NCBI GenBank assembly: GCA_002737595.1
Contig: NSHZ01000046.1
Location: 1 to 11,989 of the forward strand
Direction: 5' to 3'
DNA length: 11,989 nucleotides
Origin: Actinomycetota bacterium
GTDB taxonomy: Bacteria; Actinomycetota; Actinomycetes; Nanopelagicales; Nanopelagicaceae
Below, in pieces: positions 7,025-11,989 of the stretch. Position 1 is the first letter of the stretch. Each line of letters opens with the position of its first letter. A program made the position numbers and the translations under genes. Below the pieces are notes generated by a model. It saw only the letters and a program-made list of their open reading frames with translations, was not told where the DNA came from and made no database searches.

Positions 7025-7654
7025 TCACTCTACGACCAAGGAAGGTGCAACCTTGGCGAGGTCAAAGAACGAGATGCTTCCGCGCCGCACTAAACGAGGG
7101 GGCTTCACTGTGAGATCTATTACTGAAGATGTTCCTGCAACATTTTGTTGCCCCCCATCAACAACCAGGTCACACTCATCAGCGATTGCTATCTCACCCA
7201 CTTCATTGGCAAGTGGCTCCCCCGCGCGGGAGGCGAGCCCGCATGCAAGTGGCCCGGTGAGGCGGAGTAATTCGCGCAAATGAGGGGAACGAGGTTGGCG
7301 AACCACGAAAGATCCCATCTCTCGCCGATCCCCCAAATCCCACGCGAGACCACCTTGAGCAAGCACGAGCAGCGCTAGCGGTCCCGGCCAGAAGGCCTCA
7401 ATAAGTGCCGAACCCTCGTCATCTATCTCTCGAGCGATCCCATGCAAAGTGGGTTGATCTGCAATGAGGACTTGAAGAGTTGCCCCTGACTCCATCATGC
7501 GCAGTTCACGAATGCGTGCAGTAGCGGTGAGGTGAAAGGCGTCTGCAAGTAAGAGATAAGCATGCTCATCAGGGAATGCGACCACCCCACCCCGACGAAT
7601 TATTTCGCCAGCTTGAGTGACAGATTCATCATCGAGCAAAAGTGTGTGAGCCAT
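7025..7654 (-). CDS. Sua5/YrdC-family protein with degenerate active-site motifs
   Basis: Position and overall sequence identify the Sua5/TsaC (YrdC) family, whose members make threonylcarbamoyl-AMP from threonine, bicarbonate and ATP for the t6A37 tRNA modification. The 209-residue protein keeps the fold markers GGVVAFP (22-28), ALIEAFWPGPLALLV (83-97), AWDLGDR, the VRQP arginine (119), TSSVIDLT (175-182) and VRRG. The functional motifs are changed without gaps: the PTxTVYGLG loop reads PDEHAYLLL (28-36), the KxR pair reads RMM (52-54), and the SAN of the SSANxSG motif reads LAS (140-142). It may therefore be a pseudoenzyme or have an altered activity. ATG 7654 is chosen because GGAGGT lies 4 nt upstream, within the last codons of prmC; a TTG at 7681 would overlap prmC without a clear site. 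It lies 2 nt from prmC and 22 nt before glyA. Confidence 0.85.
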   Translation of the reverse strand: MAHTLLLDDESVTQAGEIIRRGGVVAFPDEHAYLLLADAFHLTATARIRELRMMESGATLQVLIADQPTLHGIAREIDDEGSALIEAFWPGPLALLVLAQGGLAWDLGDRREMGSFVVRQPRSPHLRELLRLTGPLACGLASRAGEPLANEVGEIAIADECDLVVDGGQQNVAGTSSVIDLTVKPPRLVRRGSISFFDLAKVAPSLVVE

Positions 7655-7656
7655 TG

Positions 7657-8499
7657 CTACCTCCGCACCGCTGATGTCCAACGAGGTCGATCATTGAAAT
7701 CGGTATGCAGTGTGACTTCTACGAAGTCTGGCGATAAGAGGGCTGCAATGGCTAGCCCTTGGTCTTCGCCATGTTCGCAGATAAATGTGCCACCTTGTTT
7801 CAGAAGTCGCGATGCTGCTTTGGCAAAGAGGCCGGGGATTTCTATTCCCGTATCTCCCCCACCGAAGAGGGCCTCCGCTGGTTCAAAGTTGCTTACTTCG
7901 AATGGCATTTCTGAGTGCGAGTTCACGTAGGGAGGATTTGCTACTGCAATATCTACTTGGCCATTGAGATCTTGGAGCGCATCTGCCACATCTCCTTGTT
8001 TGCATTCAATCGACGGAGCCAAGTTAGCGACATTTCTCTTTAACCAGACGAATGCAGAAGATTCACGTTCAACTGCAAGTACACGCGAACGTGGTACCTC
8101 GGTGGCAATCGAAAGTGCGATCGCACCACTTCCAGATCCAAGATCTACAACGATCGGAGTTCCGGGCATTGACTTAGCAGTATCTATCGCATGCTGAGCA
8201 ACGAGTTCAGTTTCCGGGCGAGGGATAAGCACACCGGGGCCAACCTCTACCTCGAGGTATCTGAAAGGTGCCAGGCCGATGATGTACTGCACTGGCACAT
8301 GGCTGCAACGCGTATCTACGTAGGACCGAAACGAATTTGCTTGTGCCGGCGAGAAATTCTCGTAGGTAAAGATTCGTCCGCGCTCTGTGTCTAGGACATG
8401 GGCAGCGATCAATTCGGCATCTACTCGAGGAGAGGCCACGCCAGCATCGCTAAGTTCACGAGTTGCCTCGGCTATTAACTCGCGCACGCTCTCGGCCAC
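7657..8499 (-). CDS. prmC: Peptide chain release factor N5-glutamine methyltransferase
   Basis: SAM-dependent methyltransferase that methylates the glutamine of the GGQ loop of release factors 1 and 2, raising termination efficiency. The 280-residue protein has the N-terminal helical domain (ELSDAGVASPRVDAELIAAHVL), the QYIIG and GVLIPRPETE (89-98) segments that join the domains, the SAM-binding loop VDLGSGSGAIALSIA (118-132) and the catalytic NPPY (188-191) that grips the target glutamine. Start GTG 8499 lies 2 nt after the prfA stop, with AGGT about 7 nt upstream inside the end of prfA. Its direct coupling to the gene for its own substrate (RF1) is a common bacterial arrangement. Nothing unusual in sequence. 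Confidence 0.96.
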   Translation of the reverse strand: MAESVRELIAEATRELSDAGVASPRVDAELIAAHVLDTERGRIFTYENFSPAQANSFRSYVDTRCSHVPVQYIIGLAPFRYLEVEVGPGVLIPRPETELVAQHAIDTAKSMPGTPIVVDLGSGSGAIALSIATEVPRSRVLAVERESSAFVWLKRNVANLAPSIECKQGDVADALQDLNGQVDIAVANPPYVNSHSEMPFEVSNFEPAEALFGGGDTGIEIPGLFAKAASRLLKQGGTFICEHGEDQGLAIAALLSPDFVEVTLHTDFNDRPRWTSAVRR

Positions 8500-8501
8500 T
8501 G

Positions 8502-9605
8502 TTACGACCTACGAGTCTGATCCGTAGCACCCACAGCAGAAAGTTTCGCTGCAGTATCTGCATCAACCAAAGATTGAATGACTGCTTCGAGATCACCGTC
8601 AAGCACTGCACTCAAATTGTAAGACTTGAAGTTGGTGCGGTGGTCACTGATGCGATTTTCCGGAAAGTTATATGTACGAATTCGCTCGCTGCGATCAACA
8701 GTCCGAACTTGTGAACGCCTGGCATCAGAAGCCGCTGCATCTTGTGCTTCTTTAGCTGCAGAAAGCAGGCGCGCGCGCATAATGCGAAGCGCAGATTCCT
8801 TATTCTGAAGTTGGCTCTTCTCGTTCTGGCACGAGACCACGATGCCGGTAGGAATATGCGTAAGTCGCACAGCGGAGTCAGTGGTGTTCACGCTCTGCCC
8901 ACCAGGACCACTCGAACGATAAACGTCGACCCGAAGATCGTTGAGATCAAGTGTCACATCAACTTCTTCCGCTTCGGGCATCACCAGCACGCCAGCGGCC
9001 GAAGTGTGAATGCGGCCTTGTGATTCGGTTTCCGGAACGCGTTGAACCCGATGGACGCCACCTTCGTACTTGAGGCGAGCCCACGGAGCCATTCCTGGTT
9101 GAGGTATTCCCTTGCTCTTCAACGCAATAGAAACATCCTTGTATCCACCCAGATCGCTTTCGGTTACATCGATGACTTCGACCTTCCAACCGACCCGCTC
9201 AGCAAAGCGCATATACATACGAAGTAAGTCCCCAGCGAAAAGTGCGGATTCATCTCCACCTTCGCCAGCTTTGATTTCAACAATGACGTCACGATCATCA
9301 TCTGGATCGCGAGGCAAGAGCAGTTCTTGAAGCGTGGCTGCTCTACTTTCTAATAATTCTTGCAGTGCAGGCAATTCGGCTTTGAAGGACTCGTCTTCTG
9401 CAGAAAGTTCGCGGGCAGTATCTAATTCTTCTTCTGCGCTCTTCCATGAGTTATATCCAGCGACGACTGGTCCGAGCTGGGCATAGCGGCGACCAAGTTG
9501 GCGAGCGCGCGCTGGGTCACTATGTACCGCGGGATCAGCTAGCTCGCCTTCAATCTCCGCATACTCACGAATTAGTTCGAGGGCTGATCCAAAATCGTCG
9601 GACAT
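8502..9605 (-). CDS. prfA: Peptide chain release factor 1
   Basis: Class I release factor that reads UAA and UAG and triggers hydrolysis of peptidyl-tRNA. At 367 residues it has normal length. The anticodon-like tripeptide is Pro-Glu-Thr (191-193) in [18 protein letters not shown], a PxT motif that marks RF1 rather than RF2 (SPF). The peptidyl-transfer loop is [20 protein letters not shown] with GGQ at 235-237, and the [16 protein letters not shown] block (112-127) is intact. ATG 9605 has AAAGGAGT about 6 nt upstream. The 86-nt gap to rpmE contains a strong hairpin, so prfA may depend on read-through or on a promoter too weak to recognise here. Downstream prmC follows after 2 nt. Confidence 0.97.
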   Translation of the reverse strand: MSDDFGSALELIREYAEIEGELADPAVHSDPARARQLGRRYAQLGPVVAGYNSWKSAEEELDTARELSAEDESFKAELPALQELLESRAATLQELLLPRDPDDDRDVIVEIKAGEGGDESALFAGDLLRMYMRFAERVGWKVEVIDVTESDLGGYKDVSIALKSKGIPQPGMAPWARLKYEGGVHRVQRVPETESQGRIHTSAAGVLVMPEAEEVDVTLDLNDLRVDVYRSSGPGGQSVNTTDSAVRLTHIPTGIVVSCQNEKSQLQNKESALRIMRARLLSAAKEAQDAAASDARRSQVRTVDRSERIRTYNFPENRISDHRTNFKSYNLSAVLDGDLEAVIQSLVDADTAAKLSAVGATDQTRRS

Positions 9606-9647
9606 TGGTGACTCCTTTTGTGCGTCTTTTTATCTGATAAATAGCGA

Positions 9648-9683
9648 ACGCCGTGTACCCCGCAACTGCGGAGCACACGGCGT
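9648..9683 (-). terminator. Long stem-loop after rpmE (possible terminator or attenuator)
   Basis: In the minus-strand RNA a 16-bp stem forms: nine perfect pairs (ACGCCGUGU with ACACGGCGU), then seven more (GCUCCGC with GCGGGGU) including two G-U wobbles, closed by the tetraloop AGUU. The wobble positions would be C-A mismatches in a plus-strand transcript, so the full stem exists only in the transcribed strand. It starts 8 nt after the rpmE stop. The sequence that follows (TCGCTATTTATC) is only loosely U-rich, so this is a weak intrinsic terminator at best. It could also limit read-through into prfA or protect the rpmE mRNA end. Confidence 0.5.
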
Positions 9684-9691
9684 CTAAAAAG

Positions 9692-9898
9692 CTACTTCTT
9701 GCCGAAGCGTTGTTCGAACTTAGCCACACGTCCACCAGTATCAAGAATCTTCTGCTTACCGGTGTAGAAGGGGTGACAGGCTGAACATACGTCTGAATGA
9801 ATCGCGCCACTCTTTGAGGTGGAACGCGTAACGAAAGTTTCGCCGCAGGAGCAGGTCACTTGAGTGCTCACATACTCGGGATGGATCTCTGGCTTCAC
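9692..9898 (-). CDS. rpmE: 50S ribosomal protein L31, zinc-binding type
   Basis: Large-subunit ribosomal protein at the central bridge between the subunits. The 68-residue protein carries the four cysteines of the zinc-containing (C+) form: Cys16 and Cys18 in TCSCGE, Cys38 and Cys41 in [12 protein letters not shown]. This is the form replaced by a cysteine-free paralogue in some bacteria under zinc limitation. The N-terminus KPEIHPEY and the C-terminus [13 protein letters not shown] are typical. The start is GTG 9898 with AGGAG 6 nt upstream. It sits alone between rho (155 nt upstream) and prfA (86 nt downstream), with a promoter-like -10, a small leader hairpin and a strong downstream hairpin, so it may be transcribed as its own unit. 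Confidence 0.97.
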   Translation of the reverse strand: MKPEIHPEYVSTQVTCSCGETFVTRSTSKSGAIHSDVCSACHPFYTGKQKILDTGGRVAKFEQRFGKK

Positions 9899-9917
9899 GA
9901 ATTTCTCCTACTGTCGG

Positions 9918-9932
9918 GCGACAAAGTGTCGC
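9918..9932 (-). promoter_or_regulatory. Small hairpin in the rpmE leader
   Basis: The minus strand reads GCGACA-CTT-TGTCGC, a perfect 6-bp stem with a 3-nt loop, ending about 10 nt before the rpmE ribosome site (AGGAG). E. coli L31 represses its own translation through its mRNA leader. A similar use of this hairpin is an inference from position only. Confidence 0.35.
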
Positions 9933-9980
9933 GGTGCGCCGGGTCGAAGCAAAGTAGCCACGTGAACCGGAGCGAAGACA

Positions 9981-10011
9981 ATTCTAACCTGAGCCATTGG
10001 CAGGGAGGTAA
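9981..10011 (-). promoter_or_regulatory. Possible rpmE promoter
   Basis: The minus strand has TAGAAT (9986-9981), five of six matches to a -10 box and close to actinobacterial promoters. A weak -35 candidate TTACCT (10011-10006) lies 19 nt upstream. Transcription would begin near 9974, leaving a leader of about 75 nt before the rpmE start. The rest of the 155-nt rho-rpmE gap holds a directly repeated octamer (TTACGCTC at 10021 and 10031 on the plus strand) and a small CTCC/GGAG hairpin, but no clear terminator for rho. Confidence 0.4.
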
Positions 10012-10053
10012 TCGGGCGTTTTACGCTCAATTACGCTCCTCCAAGCGGAGTTG

Positions 10054-11679
10054 TTACGCCTCGCCGCCAGGTCCCACGGTGGTCTTCTGGATTTGCATCA
10101 GGAATTCCACGTTGTTCTTCGTGCCCTTCATCTTCTCCAGGAGCAACTCGAGGGCCTGTTGTGAGTCCAGGGCATGAAGCACGCGGCGAAGTTTCCAAAC
10201 GATCGCCAACTCCTCGGCACCCATCAAGATCTCTTCCTTGCGCGTGCCCGAACCGTCGATGTTCACGGCAGGGAAAATGCGCTTATCTGCAAAGCGTCGA
10301 TCAAGGATGAGCTCGAGGTTTCCGGTGCCCTTGAACTCTTCGAAAATAACTTCGTCCATTCGGGAGCCAGTATCGACCAGTGCCGTTGCCAGAATGGTGA
10401 GTGAGCCACCGTCTTCGATGTTGCGAGCTGCACCAAAGAACTTCTTTGGTGGATAAAGCGCTGCTGAATCAACACCACCGGAGAGGATGCGACCACTTGC
10501 GGGGGCCGAGAGATTGTATGCACGGCCAAGACGAGTGATGGAGTCGAGCAATATAACTACATCGTGCCCAAGTTCCACCAAGCGCTTTGCTCGTTCAATG
10601 GCAAGCTCAGCAACGGTGGTGTGATCTTCGGCAGGACGATCAAAAGTCGAAGCGATTACTTCGCCCTTTACGGAGCGTTGCATATCGGTCACTTCTTCAG
10701 GGCGCTCATCTACAAGTACCACCATCAAGTGACACTCAGGGTTATTGGTCGTGATGGCATTTGCAATCGCCTGCAACACCATTGTTTTACCAGCCTTAGG
10801 TGGCGAAACAATGAGACCGCGTTGTCCCTTACCAATAGGTGAGATCAAATCGATCACTCGAGTGGTAAGAATTGATCCCTCTGTTTCGAGGCGAAGACGT
10901 TGTTGTGGGTAGAGCGGTACGAGCTTAGAAAAATCAACCCGATTACGAGATTGCTCGGGATCAACACCGTTAATGGTGTCGAGGCGCACTAGCGCGTTGA
11001 ACTTCTCGCGACGCTCTCCCTCACTCGGTTGGCGGATTGCGCCCGTTACTACATCTCCCTTACGAAGACCGTATCGACGTACTTGCTGTAGTGATACATA
11101 AACATCGTTGGGACCAGGAAGGTATCCGCCAGTTCGCACGAATGCGTAACTATCGAGCACATCAAGGATGCCGGCTACCGGCAAAAGTACATCATCTTCA
11201 GTAATGACTGGCTCTTCATTGCGATTGCGCATGCGATCGTTACGATCCCCACGATCGTTACGGTCGCCTCGATCCCCACGATCGCCACGGTCGCCTCGAT
11301 CCCCACGGTCGCCTCGATCCCCACGATTGCGATTACGGCCGCGACGGTTTCCGCGATCTTCATAATTTCGATTGCCGCCGCGATCATCGCGATCAGAATT
11401 TCCTGAATTATCAGAATTATCAGAATTATTGTTTGAACCTTCGGAATCCGAGTTCTCTTCGCGCGCTGCTTCCTTGCGTGCCGGCTTCTCGGCCTTAGGC
11501 GGCTTTGCGGCTGCCGCCCGATTCTCGGCTTGCTTAGCCTCAATAGCGGCTACCAGGTCGCCCTTTCGGAGCTTGGGTGCGCCATCGATCTCAAGCCTGG
11601 CTGCTACAGATTGGAGTTCAGGCAGCAGCATGGTGGCGAGCGTGTCGCCCTTCTTCTTTGCGCGAGTGGAATCGCTCAC
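10054..11679 (-). CDS. rho: Transcription termination factor Rho with low-complexity N-terminal insertion
   Basis: Hexameric RNA-dependent ATPase and helicase that ends transcription. Of 541 residues, 1-50 form the Rho N-terminal helical domain ([17 protein letters not shown]), 55-155 are an insertion rich in Ala/Lys/Glu, then Asn/Ser/Asp, then Gly/Arg/Asp, and 156-235 are the cold-shock-like primary RNA-binding domain ([20 protein letters not shown]). The ATPase core follows: Walker A SPPKAGKT (292-299), [12 protein letters not shown] (322-333), Walker [17 protein letters not shown] with Asp379, and the central-pore loop [20 protein letters not shown] (410-429). The length excess over E. coli Rho (419 residues) is almost all in the insertion, which is usual in actinobacteria, where it contributes to RNA binding. 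Start GTG 11679 follows GAGGA by 4 nt. Leu322 aligns with E. coli Leu208, a position linked to bicyclomycin response. Confidence 0.97.
   Translation of the reverse strand: MSDSTRAKKKGDTLATMLLPELQSVAARLEIDGAPKLRKGDLVAAIEAKQAENRAAAAKPPKAEKPARKEAAREENSDSEGSNNNSDNSDNSGNSDRDDRGGNRNYEDRGNRRGRNRNRGDRGDRGDRGDRGDRGDRGDRNDRGDRNDRMRNRNEEPVITEDDVLLPVAGILDVLDSYAFVRTGGYLPGPNDVYVSLQQVRRYGLRKGDVVTGAIRQPSEGERREKFNALVRLDTINGVDPEQSRNRVDFSKLVPLYPQQRLRLETEGSILTTRVIDLISPIGKGQRGLIVSPPKAGKTMVLQAIANAITTNNPECHLMVVLVDERPEEVTDMQRSVKGEVIASTFDRPAEDHTTVAELAIERAKRLVELGHDVVILLDSITRLGRAYNLSAPASGRILSGGVDSAALYPPKKFFGAARNIEDGGSLTILATALVDTGSRMDEVIFEEFKGTGNLELILDRRFADKRIFPAVNIDGSGTRKEEILMGAEELAIVWKLRRVLHALDSQQALELLLEKMKGTKNNVEFLMQIQKTTVGPGGEA
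11233..11322 (-). repeat. In-frame tandem repeat inside rho: ten GDR/NDR tripeptides
   Basis: Residues 120-149 of Rho are seven consecutive Gly-Asp-Arg triplets followed by NDR, GDR and NDR. At DNA level the 18-mer acggtcgcctcgatcccc (plus strand) occurs exactly three times, at 11260-11277, 11287-11304 and 11305-11322, with related 9-mers between. The repeat length is a multiple of three, so gain or loss of units keeps the frame. Confidence 0.9.
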
Positions 11680-11709
11680 GGGTCCTCATTCATTTTCTAT
11701 AGATTGGTT

Positions 11710-11762
11710 TGAGTTTGCTTTGGTAAAGAAAAAGAAACTCAGAATGTGGCTAATTAGAGCCA
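11710..11762 (-). promoter_or_regulatory. Structured, pyrimidine-rich rho leader
   Basis: Two stem-loops can be drawn in the minus-strand leader before rho. One is TGGCT-CTAATT-AGCCA (11762-11747). The second pairs TGAGTTT (11741-11735) with AAACTCA (11716-11710) around an inner CTTT-ACC-AAAG hairpin, with a pyrimidine tract TTTCTTTTTCTTT on its 5' side. E. coli rho is autoregulated by termination in its leader. An analogous role here is inferred from the position and the pyrimidine-rich, G-poor sequence. Confidence 0.35.
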
Positions 11763-11771
11763 GACAAGGAG

Positions 11772-11799
11772 AGCGTAGCACTCCGGCCCTGTCGGTCAA
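11772..11799 (-). promoter_or_regulatory. Probable rho promoter
   Basis: The minus strand has TTGACC (11799-11794) and TACGCT (11777-11772) separated by 16 nt, matching the actinobacterial housekeeping pattern TTGAC and TAnnnT. Transcription would start near 11765, giving rho a leader of about 85 nt. A second TTGACC lies 13 nt further upstream as part of a direct repeat. Confidence 0.5.
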
Positions 11800-11814
11800 A
11801 TCTGCCGGTCAAAT
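11789..11814 (-). repeat. 13-nt tandem direct repeat carrying two -35-like boxes
   Basis: The minus strand has ATTTGACCGGCAG (11814-11802) directly followed by ATTTGACCGACAG (11801-11789), twelve of thirteen bases identical. Each copy holds TTGACC. The first base overlaps the thrB stop codon. It may be a duplicated promoter element or a pair of sites for a DNA-binding protein. Confidence 0.7.
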
Positions 11815-11989
11815 TAGTTGTCGAAAACCTGTGGTCCGGAGTTCGAAATAGCTACGTCACGGCTCTCAAAGGTGGTTCCCCCGAAGGCTGCCCAATCGGC
11901 ACCTTTCTCGGTGGTAAGCAGCAAAACAGTAGGGCCGGCGCCCGAGATGAAAGCGGCATGCCCGGCGTCACGTAATTTCTTCATCAGAG
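11814..11989 (-). CDS. thrB: Homoserine kinase, C-terminal fragment (5' end outside window)
   Basis: The last 57 residues and the TAA stop of a GHMP-family kinase. The segment LRDAGHAAFISGAGPTVLLL carries the SGAGPT loop (GHMP motif 3) that is typical of homoserine kinase, the ATP-dependent step that makes O-phosphohomoserine for threonine synthesis. The C-terminus ends in a short unstructured tail (SNSGPQVFDN). Its place directly upstream of rho matches the thrC-thrB-rho order of actinobacteria, which supports ThrB over other GHMP kinases such as mevalonate or IspE enzymes. The first full codon in the window begins at 11987. The gene is complete at its 3' end, and 134 nt separate it from rho. 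Confidence 0.85.
   Translation of the reverse strand, partial: LMKKLRDAGHAAFISGAGPTVLLLTTEKGADWAAFGGTTFESRDVAISNSGPQVFDN

Noticed and set aside
7540..7600. Frameshift or sequencing error explaining the lost Sua5 motif
   Set aside because: The altered segment aligns residue for residue with the family, with AFP before and ADA after it in register, so no indel is needed.
7655..7681. TTG start for the Sua5-family gene at 7681
   Set aside because: It lies inside prmC without a clear site, whereas ATG 7654 has GGAGGT 4 nt upstream.
9629..9641. TTTATCAGATAAA palindrome before prfA as an operator
   Set aside because: Only a 5-bp AT-only stem with a 3-nt loop; expected by chance in an AT-rich leader.
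10021..10038. Repeated octamer TTACGCTC after rho as a terminator
   Set aside because: It is a direct, not inverted, repeat, and no stem with a U-tract can be drawn around it.
11233..11322. CRISPR-like array
   Set aside because: The repeats have no unique spacers, are multiples of three and encode the GDR run inside an intact rho gene.
11372..11851. A 159-codon plus-strand frame opposite the rho N-terminus and promoter
   Set aside because: Its Ser/Arg/Glu-rich sequence is the complement of the low-complexity Rho insertion; no family features.
1..11989. tRNA, rRNA, insertion sequence or prophage content
   Set aside because: No cloverleaf, rRNA segment, transposase or terminal inverted repeats were seen; the window is filled by conserved chromosomal genes.

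Overview
This window is a compact stretch of a bacterial chromosome with every gene on the minus strand, so transcription runs from high to low coordinates. Gene order and protein type point to an actinobacterium: thrB, rho, rpmE, prfA, prmC, a Sua5-family gene, glyA, a WecA-type gene, a small AtpZ-like gene, then atpB-E-F-H-A. This is the arrangement seen in Mycobacterium and Streptomyces. Rho has the long low-complexity N-terminal insertion, and the ATP synthase delta subunit is about 275 residues, both typical of Actinomycetota. Base composition looks close to 50% GC by eye and the gaps are short, which suggests a streamlined low-GC actinobacterium (for example a freshwater planktonic lineage) rather than a Streptomyces or mycobacterium. 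The lineage itself cannot be fixed from the sequence.

Layout in transcription order. (1) 11989-11814: the end of thrB (homoserine kinase). (2) 11813-10054: a promoter with a doubled -35-like box, a structured leader and rho. (3) 10053-9606: rpmE (ribosomal protein L31) with its own promoter-like and leader signals, followed by a strong RNA hairpin. (4) 9605-5746: prfA, prmC, a Sua5-family gene and glyA, almost without spacers. RF1 and the enzyme that methylates its GGQ loop are adjacent. (5) 5745-4017: a WecA/MraY-type sugar-phosphate transferase whose C-terminus carries an AtpI-like membrane domain, overlapping a 62-residue AtpZ-like protein. (6) 3884-1: the F1Fo ATP synthase operon from subunit a to most of subunit alpha, which runs out of the window.

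Most of the window is conserved housekeeping. Two things stand out. First, the WecA-type gene is one uninterrupted frame with what looks like the actinobacterial AtpI protein fused to its end, immediately before an AtpZ-like gene and atpB. Second, the Sua5-family protein aligns without gaps to its family but lacks almost all the substrate and catalytic motifs of threonylcarbamoyl-AMP synthase. There are also RNA-level features between genes: a 9-bp hairpin before atpE, a 16-bp hairpin after rpmE that pairs fully only in the transcribed strand, and an orphan perfect Shine-Dalgarno sequence in a small hairpin upstream of atpB. Several start codons are placed here from ribosome-binding sites (atpA 1368, atpF 2789, atpB TTG 3884, the AtpZ-like gene 4205, Sua5 family 7654) instead of at the longest possible frame. 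No tRNA, rRNA, mobile element or CRISPR array was seen, and no gap between genes exceeds 155 bases.
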